Assembly (NCBI RefSeq): GCF_028583425.1
Contig: NC_072796.1
Coordinates: 88,253,964 to 88,317,963 of the forward strand
Length of the DNA: 64,000 nucleotides
From: Eublepharis macularius
Lineage: Eukaryota > Chordata > Lepidosauria > Squamata > Eublepharidae
Direction of reading: 5' to 3'
Part shown: positions 22,481 through 35,224 of the stretch, piece by piece
Numbering within the stretch: position 1 is the stretch's first letter
Layout of the letters: each line of letters begins with the position of its first letter
The notes under the pieces: generated by a model
The model's database searches: none
What the model saw: only the letters and a program-made list of their open reading frames with translations
Told to the model about the DNA's origin: nothing
Position numbers and translations under genes: made by a program

Positions 22481-25006
22481 ACTGCTAATATATCAAAGCA
22501 GGTCGATTTTTATCAAGTCCTGAAACCTAATATCCTCTCTTCTCCCCCCTCCCCCACCTTAAAGCGCTGTAATGCGGACCATATGGGAGCAAGTTTTTTA
22601 AAAGAGGAAGTGTGATACTGAATGGACAGTTGGTGTTTCTGACCCCCTAGAGGAACTTTTCTCTGAACGCCAGCTAAAACCTATGTTACACTACATTGGT
22701 TAAAAGGAAGTCAGTGTTATTTTCACAACGGCTCATTTTTCCTCTGGCCTGAGGGAAGGGCTACCAGTACAGTTTAATCTCTCATGTGGTGCTGATGACT
22801 TTTAAAGGACATCTGACCTACTGCTTGAATGCTTCACAAGGATTTTTTCCCCCTAGTCTTCCTTGTAGGATAATATTCTATGTAAGTTAGCAATTCTTTT
22901 CTTTTTAAAAACCTCTCTGGAATGTATACCAGATATACTACCATTCTTTCCCTCTAAAATCAAAATAATTTTAAGTGAAGGAGCATGATATGTAACCCAA
23001 AAGTTTTCAAAAAATGAAGCATGTTACTTTTATTTAAGACTGAAATCCTATGCAGGTTTGCTCAGAATTAAGTTCCACTGTGCTCAGTAGGACTTATTCC
23101 CCAGTATGTCTTTAGAATAGCAGTATGAATGGCTGCCAGCAGAAGTTAATGATTTTCATGACTAATTCAGCTTGTTCAAGAAACTTAGATTGCTGTTCAG
23201 TTTAGCAATTTACAGTCTTCGCCTGGCATCTGAGTCTTAAAGGTGTGCTTTTACTTTGTTTCGCTAGTCCTCTTGATCATTCCTCTGCAAGTTTAGGATT
23301 TTCAAAATCTTATTGTTTAGCATTCTTAGCTCATAACTCTTCTGGCTTTCAGTATATGATGAACAAAAGTTAAGAGTTAATGAAAACAGAGGGTTAAATG
23401 GACATCATACTGGATAAATAAAAAAGCAAAATATCTTCATTTTAAAAATGGGGCAATTCTTCACAAACAGCAGCAGAAGTTGCTTCCTGTCTTCTCAGCT
23501 GCTGAAAAAGGAACTAAATACATCTGAAATGAGGTTGGTACTAGCCCTTCTGCTTGAAAGCAGTAATGCCTTGGGGAACAAAGGCAGTTGCTGATTTAAA
23601 TTAAAGTGTTTTGTTCTTTTAGCGTATTTACCACCCACTCATCTCTCAAAGTGGTTGAGATAGTGAACTGAGCCAAATAGTGTTTGAATCCACATCTGTT
23701 TAGTTGTAACCCTACTTACATCATCCCAGTTTATTCACTAGGACAGTTGCTTATTTGGTTTCTGGCTATGTAATCCTATAGTACAGTTCCAAACAGGAGA
23801 GCTGCTCTGCCTCTGTGATGCCTATCCTTGTTACTAATTGTTGATTGTTGTCATTTAAAAAAAATATGTCACTATAATTATTTTTGTTAGAAGGGTGCAG
23901 TACAAAAGATAAGTAAATAACATTTAGTAGAACATTGATATGCAAAAATTCAAAAATAAAATAAAATGTAAACATTCCCAAAGAGAGAGGAGCTGGAGGA
24001 GGATGGGAGATGAGGTCAATCTCCTTCCCTTGTATGAGACAGGATGGGCAGAGGGGAAGTAGGATGGTGCCAAAGTTTCCAACAGTACTTTAAAAAAACT
24101 ATGTGCCTCTCTTCTGTACTCTCCAAGCCATGATCAGTTGTAGGCAGGGTATGGAACATATGAGCAATAGTCAGAAAATTATAAGCATAATTCAGCTAAC
24201 TTGAACTTTGTCATTCTGCAGTAATTCTTGTGATACTCGTATGAATGACTGAAACAGCTGTTGCATTATCATTTTTAATAAAGATTTTAAGCATGCAGAT
24301 TTGGTCTTATACAACATATACATTAGAAAATATACTTTTATCTGAGTTTTAATAAAGTCTTTGCACATTCATAATTGGTAGTGGCAATATTTTGTCTGAA
24401 AATGGAAAAATACCACAGATCCCCCCCCCCCCCCGTAATGGACCTAATGATTGTCAATTAATTGGTTTTAAAATTACTTTCTTTTTCCAAGACAAGCCTT
24501 GCAAGATAAATAATGGCAAGCAACAGGCCTTGTTTCAATAGAAAAGAGATTTATTTTAGCAGTAATCAGTACTCTTTATAAACAAATAGGACTGCATTAT
24601 CACAGAATGATTTGGGAAGATCTTTCAATAAAGGGACCAGGACTGTGGTCTGTACTACTTGCATGCATTATCTGTTGCTGTATGTTTTTATCTTTCTCTT
24701 ATTGCATTATACTTACATAATACTATTTCTTGCATTGTTTAACATGCCATGTTTAATACTTATGCCTTGTTTCAGATGTCTGCCATCCTAGTCCTATTAC
24801 ATTGTTTATTAGATGTCTCCTCATCCTGTGGATTGTACTGATTTATGTTATGCAATCCACCTTGAGCCTCAGTGAGAAAATAACATACTAGCAAATAACA
24901 TAATTAAATATGACCACGAAAGCATGCAGCTTTTTTGTTTTTACAGTCTCATTGATTTGGGATTGATTTGTTTTTTGCTTGTGAACATTTTAGATGTTTG
25001 ATCTCC
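21866..25006. other. LYN intron 1, proximal part
   Basis: No coding sequence. 23040-23135 is a copy of a squamate hairpin repeat ('ctgaaatcctatgcaggttt' to 'ggacttattcc'), also at 33353-33442. A 14-base C-run is at 24421-24434. 24840-24900 ends like an L2-type LINE ('caatccaccttgagcctcag'). The rest is unremarkable AT-rich intron. Confidence 0.5.
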
Positions 25007-25018
25007 ATTTAGATCTAA

Positions 25019-26096
25019 AATCAAAAAGAGTCCAGTAGCACCTTTAAGACTAACCAATTTTATTTTATTGTAGCATAAGCTTTCGAGAATCAAGTTCTCT
25101 TCATCAGATGCCTGATCCAAACTGGTCAAATACAGAAGAGGAGGGGAGGGGAAAGAACAGGACATATATCACAAGAAGACAGGATGCAATTAGTGTGAAG
25201 GCAATCAAAACATTCCTTTGCTTGTAAATGTAAACATCTCCTTTTGGTGTGGAGTCAGTTTGCCGCAGTGAAGGTATACAATTCCTATGTAGTATAAGCC
25301 CTCGATAACCACAGCTCTCCCTGCCAGCTGCGTCTGACAAAGAGAACTGTGGTCCCCGAAAGCCCACACGCACTCAGGCTGAGATAATTGACAAACAAAG
25401 TCCACACCAGGCGTCTCTGGGCTCCCCCAGACCACGCCTCTGTAAAGGAAATCTGTTACCTGTGATAATGTGATAACCATTCATAGTCTCTATTCAGTCC
25501 CAGCTTGACAGAGTCAAATTTGCATATGAATTCCAATTCAGCAGCCTCCCGTTGGAATTCATATGCAAATTTGACTCTGTCAAGCTGGGACTGAATAGAG
25601 ACTATGAATGGTTATCACAGGTAACAGATTTCCTTTACAGAGGCGTGGTCTGGGGGAGCCCAGAGACGCCTGGTGTGGACTTTGTTTGTCAATTATCTCA
25701 GCCTGAGTGCGTGTGGGCTTTCGGGGACCACAGTTCTCTTTGTCAGACGCAGCTGGCAGGGAGAGCTGTGGTTATCGAGGGCTTATACTACATAGGAATT
25801 GTATACCTTCACTGTGGCAAACTGACTCCACACCAAAAGGAGATGTTTACATTTACAAGCAAAGGAATGTTTTGATTGCCTTCACACTAATTGCATCCTG
25901 TCTTCTTGTGATATATGTCCTGTTCTTTCCCCTCCCCTCCTCTTCTGTATTTGACCAGTTTGGATCAGGCATCTGATGAAGAGAACTTGATTCTCGAAAG
26001 CTTATGCTGCAATAAAATAAAATTGGTTAGTCTTAAAGGTGCTACTGGACTCTTTTTGATTTTGCTACTACAGACTAACACGGCTAACTCCTCTGG
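25019..26096. mobile_element. 1.08-kb palindromic fold-back element with 12-bp target duplication
   Basis: Arms at 25017-25536 and 25552-26063 are near-perfect reverse complements around a 15-nt loop (25537-25551). By eye the differences are an 8-nt tandem duplication in the left arm near 25465 and only a few substitutions, at least two of them CpG/transition type. A direct duplication, atttagatctaa, flanks it at 25007-25018 and 26097-26108. The extreme right (26064-26096) is a non-palindromic head, the reverse complement of 'ccagaggagttagccgtgtt'. Terminal 60 bp match the shorter element at 18995-19213 and fragments at 38036-38118, 49657-49745, 54565-54870 and 58971-59060. Frames in the arms are mirror copies, not genes. 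Confidence 0.93.
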
Positions 26097-26369
26097 ATTT
26101 AGATCTAAGACTGTCTTCTGTATTTGCAGATGAATTTCCAGGTGGCTTTTCATCATGGTTGAAACCTAACTAAAATGTCCAAGGGGAAATATGATGTGCA
26201 TTCTTACAGTACCGTCAGAACACATTGTTTGCAATATAGCAAGCCATGAGAAAATTCTTGCAAACAGTTGAGTTTTTAAGCGTATGCTCATGAAGGAAGC
26301 TTGAAAATATGAGCTGATTTTGAATCTAGCTGTGGTGAGTTTGCTTATCACTAATAGGAGCAGGAAGTA

Positions 26370-26373
<4 letters not shown>

Positions 26374-26426
<53 letters not shown>
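26374..26426. repeat. (TG)26 microsatellite
   Basis: An uninterrupted run of TG dinucleotides, 53 bases. The histidine/threonine-repeat peptide predicted on the minus strand over it is an artefact. Confidence 0.98.
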
Positions 26427-26428
<2 letters not shown>

Positions 26429-26582
26429 TCAACCCTGCAACCATGTTTGGGAGGTATTTGCTTCCCCAGTTGAACTTTTTGGGGGGCAGAATACAGAGAA
26501 AAGAGGCTCCAGAACTTTTTCCTCTTAGGATATTGTAACCTGTACAGAAGTAAACAGTGTTCTTCAACATATAGCCAGTTAC

Positions 26583-28960
26583 CACAGAATCTTAGAGTTG
26601 AAGGGGACCTTACAGACTATCTAGTCCAACTCTCTGCCCAATGCAGCCTAAAGCAGCCCCATCCAGCTGCTCCTTGAAGACTGCCAATGAGGGGAGAACC
26701 TATCACGTTCCTAGGCAGCCAATTTCACTGCTGAATTACTCAAAGATCTTCCTAATGTCCAGCCGGTACCTTCCGTCCTGTAGTTTAAACCCATTATTTC
26801 AAGTCCTATCCTCTGTTGCCAACAGGAACAGCTTCCTTCCCTCCTGTAAGTGATTTAAATACTTAAAGAGAGTAATCATGTCTTCCTTCAACCTCCTCTT
26901 CTGAACATTTCGAGGTCCCTCGGTCTTTCCTTATTTGTCTCCAGGCCCCTGATCATCTTGGTTGCTCTCTGTACCTGCTCCAGTTTGTCCACATCCTTTT
27001 TGAAGTTAGGCCTCCAGAACAGTACACGATACTCCAGGTGGGGCCTAACCAACATGGTAGAACATAGTGGAACAATGACATTCTGTGATTTGGATGTTAT
27101 AGCTTTGTTAATACACCCCAAGACCTTGTTCGCTTTTTTTGCTGCTGCATCACACTGGCTGCTCATATTTAGCTTCCCATCCACCCACATCCCAAGATCT
27201 GGTTCACACACTGTTACCCAGAAGTGTATCCCTCATCCAGTATGTATGCATTACATTTTTGTTACCCAGGTGGAAAACCTGACATTTAGCTATGTTAAAT
27301 TGCATTTTATTCAAATCTACCTACTTTCCCAGTGTATTTAGATCCCCCTGAATTCTATCCCTATCTTCAAAGATGTTTGCTACTCCTCCCAGTTTGGTAT
27401 CATCTTGTCCTGATCATTTATAACAATATTGAAAAGCACTGTGCTCAAAACCAAGCCCTGAGGCACTCCACTGGACACCCTCCAATCAGACATGTTACCA
27501 TTGAAAACTTCTGTTTAGGTGTGGTTATCCAGCCAGTTCTCTGCCCATATAACCATCCTAGAGTCCAGTCCACCAGTTTACTCATCAGAACATCATGAGG
27601 AACCTTGTCAAAAGCTTTACTGAAATACAGATAAGCTATATCGACAGCATTCCCTTGATCCAGTAAGCCTGTCACTCGATCATAGAAGAGATTAAGTTGG
27701 TCTGGCAGAATCTTTTGGGGACAAATCCATGCTGACTTCCCCATATTACCATGTTGTCGATCAGATGCTTGCAGACTGATACCTTTAATATCTGTTCCAG
27801 TATCTTCTCTGGGAAAGGGGTCAGGCTGACTGGCCTGCAGTTCCCAGGATTGTCTTTATTCCCTACCCTGAAGACTGGGTTTATATTTGCCCTCCTCCAG
27901 TCTTCCAGCACATCGCCTGTCCTCCAAGAGGCCTGGAAGATGATCGACCAAGGGCCTGCAAGCTCTTTTGAAAGTTCTTTAAGCATTCTCAGGTGTACTC
28001 CATCTGGCCCAGGGGATATGTACACATCCAGTGCAGCTAGGTGCTTCTCCACAATTTCTCTACTATGTCAACCAGCAGCCCTGAAGCCATGCTTTGCCCA
28101 TTACCATCTCTAGGTAAGTCTGTTCTCTTCTTCAAGGAGAAAACTGAGGCAAAGTAGGCATTGGGTAGTTCTGCCTTCTCTCTGTCTTCTGTCAGTTTCT
28201 CCATTTTCACCCAGTAATTGGGGTATCGCCTCCTTGGCCTTCCATTTGCTCGTCACACATCTGAAGAACATCTTTTTGCTGTAGTGAGCCCCCCTGGCCA
28301 GTCTTAGCTCATTCTGAGTGTTGGCCTATCTGACAGCTGCCCCACAGTACCGAACTATCCCTAGATACTCTTCTTTGGATGCATTCCCTTCCTCCATTTC
28401 TTGAACGTCTCCTTTTTCCTCCTTAGCTCATCACAGAGGTCTCTGTTCATCTGTCCACATTAGCTTCTTAGATCTTCTACCTCATTTCTATCTTGCTGGG
28501 ATGGGGATAACAGCTCTTCTTTTAGGAGAGCCTACCCTTCACTCGCTTCTTTCCCTTCCAGAATTCTTGTCCATGGAATAACTCTCATTTATTAAAGTTT
28601 TGCCCTACTAAAATCTAACCTGAACATTTGGCTACAAACTCCCTTGGTACCCCAGAGCAAAAGGGATTCTAGAAGGATGTGATCACTTCTCCCGAAGGTT
28701 CCCACCACCTTTACCTCATCAACCAATTCTTTCTTGTTGTTTAATATCAAGTCCAAAATAGCTAACCCCTAATGGCTTCCTCTTCCATTTGAGAAAAGAA
28801 GTTGTCTACAGGCAGCTCAGGAAGTTCCAGGGCCCTGGACATGTAGCAGAGTTAGTCTCTCAGCAGACATCAGGGAAGTTAGTCTCCCATAACTAAATGG
28901 TCATGTACCTTGGATACCCTATTAAGCTGCTCATGGAGGGCACAATGACCCCAGTAATCG
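26583..28960 (-). mobile_element. CR1 LINE, 5'-truncated
   Basis: The left end 'cacagaatcttagagttgaa', read in reverse, is the typical CR1 3' terminus. It is followed on the minus strand upstream by the well-known CR1 3' UTR/RT text. The element extends rightwards through the RT to part of the region upstream of it at about 28960, with no 5' UTR, so it is truncated as most CR1 copies are. It is older than the L1 here, judging by many stops and frame changes. Confidence 0.9.
27211..28052 (-). pseudogene. CR1 reverse transcriptase remnant
   Basis: Frames at 28052-27672, 27744-27445 and 27211-26888 hold successive pieces of a CR1-type RT: SPGPDGVHLRMLKEL, NPGNCRPVSLT, SQHGFV, YLYFSKAFDKVPHD and, nearer the 3' end, LGCINKAI and [12 protein letters not shown]. 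Frame changes at about 27700 and 27450 and loss of the YxDD segment from any open frame show it is dead. Its role in life was target-primed reverse transcription. Confidence 0.88.
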
Positions 28961-29498
28961 ATCCATGTTGCCATTGGGGAGTTTTTCATCCCAGCACATA
29001 TAACATATTGAGATAGAAAAAACACTCTCTGATCCAGAAAACCAATTTTAAGTGCTCTGGAGAGTTACAGCCCTTCATGACAACCTAAAGTCCATCCCTG
29101 ATGACGTGGAGAATAATTACCTCACCACAGAGAGATATATTTGTGGGTTAGGAAAAATATCCCAAGTATCAGTACCCAAGTATGAAATTTTGTTAGTTAT
29201 TCTATTAAGTCCAAAACATAGTGTTTGTTTTTGAAAATTAAAAAGCTTTGTAAAGGTATACTGGTAACTCTATATGCAAAAGGGAAAGGGTAAATCTATG
29301 TGGGGGAAAAATTGCCTCATGTTAAAGTGTGTTTTCAAGCTCTTGATGTTTTAGTACTGTGAAACACAACGACTTCTGCCTCCTCAAACAATAACAGTTT
29401 TGTGGAACTTTTATGACCTCAAGATAGAGTAAGGTTTTTTTTATAGTGTTATTGTTAGAGGGTTAAGAATCTCGTTAGCTGCCATATCACATTGGAGA
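28961..29498. other. LYN intron 1, nothing recognised
   Basis: AT-rich sequence between the CR1 and an inverted-repeat element. No motif or repeat could be named. Confidence 0.4.
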
Positions 29499-29787
29499 TA
29501 GGGCTGCCAGTCCTCTGTAGGGGGCAGGGGACCCCCCCCCCACTCCTAGCCTCTGCCTTCTGCTGCAGTCACTTTCAGCCAGGCCCCTGTGAAGGGCAGG
29601 AGCATGCCCAGGAAGTGATGTTATCACGCCGGCAGGGACACATCCGCTGCACGCTGGCCTGGGAGGTTTTTTGTCTCTTGGGTCCATTTCCTGGGGCCTT
29701 CCCCCCCCCCACCAGCCAGGTGAGTGGAGGGGGGCAGAGACTGGGAGCGGGGAATCCTTTGCCCCCAGGGGGGGACTGGCAGCCCTA
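29499..29787. mobile_element. TAGGGTTGCCAG-type inverted-repeat element (copy 1)
   Basis: Starts tagggctgccagtcctc and ends gactggcagcccta, so the ends are inverted repeats. The interior is GC-rich and contains 'ccaggaagtgatgttatcac', the motif shared with copies at 36700-37121 and 37574-37995. No coding capacity, hence a MITE-like element, probably hAT-related. No clear 8-bp duplication at this copy. Confidence 0.7.
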
Positions 29788-30904
29788 GGCTGGGATCTTA
29801 GCCTGAGATCTCAGAGATAAGAGATACTGACTAAGATGGACTAGTGATCTTAATTTTAATGCACTTTATCCCTTCATCATTGTAAATTAGATTTAAACAG
29901 CAACTTTAGGTTCACCTATTTGGCAAAGTTCCACTTAATTCAGTAAGGATCAGATTCTTGCTTTCATAATGGCAGAATACCATTCAGAAAGTACCGTATG
30001 GAATAAAATTTATAGTATAGATTGCATTAGGATTAATCTGACACAATACCTCTATATGAGAGATTTGTATTTTCTTTTTACTGTTGGCAGTGATTATTTG
30101 CAGTGATGTCAATTTAAAGAGCACTTATTTTATCTTTGAACTCTGATGTTGCTTGTCTTGTTTTGTGAAAAAATCTTTTCAATATCTCTATTTTCATGAT
30201 AGCAGTACTTTTCATAATGTGTTGCTAAAGATTTGTCTTTGATCTATATCATTAATATTACCATTTTTCTTTGACGGTGTGTCTTTTTTTGCCAGTGCAT
30301 AGTGCATAGATTTCACAATTCTTTATGTTTTTTGTTATACCATTCAGGTGGCATACCACCCCTCCTTTTGTGTAAATCACCCACTAATAGAAAACTGCCT
30401 CTCTTATTCTCTAGTGGTAGATTTCTAAGCCTGATTCAAAACCACATGACTTTTGAGGTCATTACCTACAATTTACATGAGGAACAGACATGCTTACATA
30501 ACCACTGAAAGTGTCATGTTTCCTATAAGGTTATCTTAACTGCTGCAAGTTGTTGAATTTGAATACATATTCACAGTATACTAGGATACTATGTAGTATA
30601 CAGAAGAGAAGAAAAGCCTAATCTGTATTTGGCACATTTTGGGTTTGTTAAATTATTATAGGTTAAAAGAAATGACTTTCAAATCTTTTGCATCCCATTA
30701 TTCTCTTGTTAAAGAGATTTTAAGAAATTATATTATTACAAAGGATTTATTGATAAAAGGGAGATAGGGAACATAGTTTAAGACAGATGCTAGAATTTCA
30801 GATGAGGACATGAAAGTTTCTGAGGTAAAATTGGAGAGCTCCCCCATGCTTTGCCTCCCAGCATGCTCCACAGCCCCTCAGAGGCCTGCCTCCATCGACT
30901 CATC

Positions 30905-30961
30905 TTTTATCCTGGTGCAGGCGCTCTGCAGGGTCCTCAGTGCGCCTGCACCAGGATAAAA
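30905..30961. repeat. Perfect 20-bp inverted repeat (hairpin)
   Basis: Arm ttttatcctggtgcaggcgc at 30905-30924 pairs with its exact reverse complement at 30942-30961, loop 17 nt. Related words at 5085-5140 suggest it is part of a dispersed repeat. Confidence 0.9.
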
Positions 30962-31550
30962 TGTGAGTCATTGGCAATATGGTTTGCCTTTTATGTCAGG
31001 ATTATGCCCTTCTTGCGTTCTGGTTCTGCTTCCATTGACGATAGGAACAGGCTCTTGCACAACTGTATGCTGCTACTTCTCTTTTCCTGTTGCTTCTCCC
31101 GCAGTTGCTTCATGTCTGCTGTATTTGCAGATTCTAATTTTTGTTTGCAAGTTTCACTTCACTCCTATAAGGTTTAAGCTTTTCTCAGGACAACCAAACT
31201 ATAACATTCAAATTGCTTCAATTCATCTTCCATTATTGGCTGCTGTTCCACATTAATACAGGTGATATTGCTGAGAAGGGGGGTAAAGAAAGTAGTGAGG
31301 GACATCTACAACAATAAGAACTATTGAACTAAGCAGTTATTTGAGATCCACATGGTAGAGTTACTATGATGTGACTGAAGGATGGAGCAAAGAGGCACTG
31401 TTTGATAAAACTGAGAGAAGTTTCTGACTTTTATCTTTAATTATATATTCTTAATTAAAGCCTAGTTTTCAAAGTAACGTCATGTAAAATACAGAGCAGA
31501 AGTCAATATAAATGTCATCAGAAAAAAACTGTTTAGCTCTTATGTGATTT

Positions 31551-31870
31551 TAGAGTTACCAGTCCCCCTGCTCCCTCCCTCTGCCCCCTGCCACCATTCA
31601 CCTGGCTGGCAAGGGGGAAAGGGTGGGAATGGGCCTCATGGGTGTGCTCCTGCAGCGGCATGACATCGCTTCCAGGGAGTAATGTCATTGTTGCACCCCA
31701 AGAGCACTCCTATGCTTCTCAGTGGGCCAGTTTGGTCCCAGATTAGCCCGTTGTGAAGCATACGTGCACTCCTACTCAATGACATCACCAAAAGTGAGGA
31801 ACAAAGAGAAAGTGAGTGCCAGGTTCCCCTCTCCCTGTTGGGGAGGGGGTAAGGGGACCTGGCAACTCTA
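31551..31870. mobile_element. TAGGGTTGCCAG-type inverted-repeat element (copy 2)
   Basis: Begins tagagttaccagtcccc and ends ggggacctggcaactcta, complementary termini. The interior has 'catgacatcgcttccaggga', a decayed form of the shared palindrome. Flanks tgtgattt and tgtggtgg could be a decayed 8-bp duplication (5 of 8). Confidence 0.65.
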
Positions 31871-31929
31871 TGTGGTGGAGCGGGAGATCCCTGCTCCCAT
31901 CCTCTTCTCCTCGCCACCACTCACCTGGG

Positions 31930-32350
31930 CCAGTGCCAGGGTTTCTGGCGCCTGAGGCAAGATACCTACTTGCGCCCCCGCCCCCGCTAACCAATTTTAA
32001 AGAACAGAAGAAATGTAGGAAAAATGAAAATCACAAAACTTGAATTGCAAACTGACCTTCCCAATGTCCAATACCCACCAAATTTGCAGGAGATCTAGTC
32101 CTCACTGTCCTTTAAAGACCCCCCAAGTTTCAGAGAGATTGAACCCCGGGAAAGGCATGATCCATGGATCCCTCCCTTTCCTGTCATTTTCTCTTTACAG
32201 TGGCAAAAACTGGAGTGTCTGCTGGCAGCTACATTGAAAGGCTGGCACTTTTCCTGGCTGGATGGGCACAGCCTGATTGCTTCTGCGCCATACATCCCGC
32301 TGCGCTACTGCTGGACAGTAGTGCAGCGGGACGCATGGCGCAGAAGCTAA
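31930..32350. repeat. Interspersed repeat with terminal hairpin
   Basis: Starts 'gccagggtttctggcgcctg', itself a short inverted repeat shared with 44336-44360. It ends in a 30-bp inverted repeat (32280-32309 with 32317-32346, about 3 mismatches, 7-nt loop). Family not identified. The frames over it lack support. Confidence 0.55.
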
Positions 32351-32586
32351 CAGGACAAAAAACCCATGCTGATTACAAAAAAAGAACAGTTAGCAGCTAT
32401 AGGGTGGAGAATAGAAAAGCTTCTTTACACACAAAAAAGCTGGAACTAGGTGTCTGTGTTTCTGTGTCCATGTGTGTTAATGACTTAAACTCCTTTGTTT
32501 AGAAGTTTAGGAAACCCCAAGGCCTAGATAGCCATATTGAGAAGAGATGGATAAGAGTATAGTGTTTGAATCTGGAGTTTTGAATT

Positions 32587-32638
32587 AAAAAAAAAAATAA
32601 TTTGTTGTATTTGGTAACAAATTATTATTTTTTTTTTT
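32587..32638. repeat. AT-rich hairpin
   Basis: An A-run followed by taatttgtt (to 32606) is mirrored by aacaaatta and a T-run (32616-32638), about 20 bp per arm with a 9-nt loop. Confidence 0.85.
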
Positions 32639-33352
32639 AAAAAAAGAACCTGGAGTGAAAGCCAAGGCTAGTACCTCACTGAAGACTGATTTGTGGCCTT
32701 CTAGAAATTGTAACTTTTTTTCCAGCCCACCTCACAGAGTTGTTTTGAGAATAATTGAAAAAAGATTGTAAAAAGTGGGAGCTGTGACAGTGATCATCCC
32801 TTTTTACTGTAAAGAGAATATTTTATTTCCAAAAGATGATATAAAAAAAAACAAAGCATTCTTATCAGACATTAGTATTGTTACATTAGTTATGTAATTT
32901 TCTTTCACTGTTTTTCTTTGTCTGTTGTAGTCTACAAAGTTAAATGTTTATTATAAAGCTGATCCTATTTATAAAATTGCATGCTATTAAAAATTCAGAA
33001 ATTAAAAAGGAATCAAGTTTAACAAATTTCTATTTTTTTTGTAAAGTCAAAACCTAACTGTTTTCTGTTTTTAACAGAAATTTGTTGGCATCAGTTCCAG
33101 CCATTCTGCCTCTTAAATCATGTTTGTAACTCTTTCCTGCTATAATCATGATTTCTAAATTGAACCAGTGAACAGAATGAAAATTCTCTTGAAGTGTGAA
33201 TTTAAACTAAAGTCTGAAATTCAGTGATGGTTCAGTTAAAATTAGTCAAATTTGCTTTAAAGGAAGTACAGAATAGCATTGTTACAGTACAAAGCTATGC
33301 ATAGTTATTCATTGGACTTGAACTAGAGTAATAGTAAAAGTTTGCATTTTTT

Positions 33353-33442
33353 AGGTTGCAATCCCAAAAATACTTTCCTGGAAGTAAGCCCCTTTGAATC
33401 ACATGGGGCTTACTTTTGAGCAGAGTTTAGGATTAGCCTGTA
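33353..33442. repeat. Squamate hairpin repeat
   Basis: The block 'ggaagtaagcccctttgaa' followed by 'catggggcttacttttgag' folds on itself, and the outer words 'gcaatcc' and 'ggattag' also pair. Decayed copies occur at 3541-3610 and 23040-23135. Confidence 0.6.
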
Positions 33443-33714
33443 GGTTCCCCTCTTAGTCTGTTAAAGCAAAGAAGACTGTGTGTGTCTTGTGGTACCTTGT
33501 AATTCATTTTATTTAATAATTTTGTCAGATTTCCTTTTTGTTGGTATTTTTCTACTGCACTCAATGAGAAACAGATTTTCTGGTGTACCCTTTATTTCCA
33601 ACCATTTCAGAAATTGTTCTACTATCGTCTTGGCCAGTCCCAGAAAATCTGTCTAAATAGCAACTCACACAATAGAAAATCATACTCAGTCATAGCTTAG
33701 CAATAGCAGTACTG

Positions 33715-34135
33715 GTATTGACCTTTAAAGCCCTATAAGCTTCAGGGCCAGCATACCTTAAGGACCGCCTTCTCTCACATGAGTTTGTCTATGCACTCCA
33801 GTCACCTTTTTAAGCCCTGCTTCACATACCCTTGCCATCTGAGGCTAGATAGGAGGAAACCGAAAAGAAAGGGTCTCCTCAATTGTGGCATCAAAACTTT
33901 GGAACAGCCTTCCCAAGGAGATTTGTCCCTCTTTTTTCATCTTCCACCAATAACTGTCTATCCCCCAATAACTGTTATTGGCCTTCTAGGTTTTTTTGGT
34001 ATGTCTGTTTATATGTTTTTTATTAAAGTATTGTATTCACACTTTATTTTAAATATTGAAATGTTTTAATGTTTTATGTTCACTGCCTTGGGAACCCTAT
34101 TTGGGGGTAAAGGCAGAATAAAATAAACAACTAAT
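33715..34135 (+). mobile_element. L2-like LINE 3' fragment
   Basis: 'aaagccctataagcttcagg', 'gccagcataccttaaggacc' and 'catcaaaactttggaacagc' are the RT C-terminal text of L2-type LINEs. It ends with 'cactgccttgggaacc' and an A-rich (taaa)n tail at 34120-34135. The 96-codon frame over it has decayed LINE content. Confidence 0.75.
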
Positions 34136-35224
34136 AACACTGCAAGGCAAACCACAGAAAACCCATAAAGCATCTCACAGAATGTATTCAACATAGTGAG
34201 ATGGTGATGCTTCACATTCATGAGATCCAAAAAGAACTCACTAATTGTGCAGTGATTCTTGGGTATGCTGAGTACAGAAATCTGTACTCTTGGTAAGATC
34301 AGTACATACCATACACACTCCTACTTGGTCAATGTGTGTACTCTCCTATTCCTTCTACCCTAGTCTGTAGTATAACAGCTTCAACGAGACACCTTATCCA
34401 AATGTCTATATCCATATGCCATTAATTTTTGAATTTGGATTAGTTGGTATTGTAACTGTATCAAACAACAGGGTATGTTCATTCTGGGTTTTAATGAGTT
34501 AACAATGCCATCTATCTATGTAAACCTAGTGCACATATTTGAGCTATGTATAGAAATGTCAAAAGTTGCCCATTCACAGCAAGGTGGTACTTTCACACAT
34601 TCAAAGAGAGTAGTCTGTCATTTCTGCAGATCTTCTTGAACTGCATCTCATGTTGTTTGTAGAGTTCCCCCAGTCTAAGTGACAGGTTTTTCTTGCATCT
34701 TTGGGGAACAGCAAAAAGATTGGGAGAATAAAGAAATGTAAGTCATGTGAACAAAACTCTGCCTGCAGTTCTTTGGATCCAGCTTACTGTTAATTTTTCT
34801 ATTGGTCTATTCAAGTCCATGGATGCATATACTTTATTTACTTCATTTATATACCACCTTTCTCTCTCTTTGATGCATCCTACCATACAATAGTTGGATG
34901 CAGCTGTGCAGATAAAAGGGGGCTAGATTCTCAGTAGCTCACATAATTATTAGTTACATGAGACAAAATGGGTTGTAGTCCAGGATGCCACGGTTAAGAC
35001 AAAACCCCACTACCACCACAACAGCAATTTTCCCAGTTACAATTTAATGGTTTCTTCAGAGTATACAAGGATACATTGTAACCACCAGTACTAGGAATCT
35101 TTGCAATACATGCACTCTTTCTGTATCCTCAGATAATGTCTTTCATAATTAGTTGTTTTGCTATACTAATACTAACATCTTATTGTAAAAGTAATAACAG
35201 TGTGCTTATATACTATCTTTCTGG

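Noticed and set aside
25205..25976. Mirror-image frames (91/107 and 89/89 codons) on opposite strands
   Set aside because: They are the two arms of the palindrome translated in opposite directions, not a duplicated gene pair.
26166..26585. A 139-codon frame with a histidine/threonine repeat
   Set aside because: It is a read-through of the TG microsatellite.
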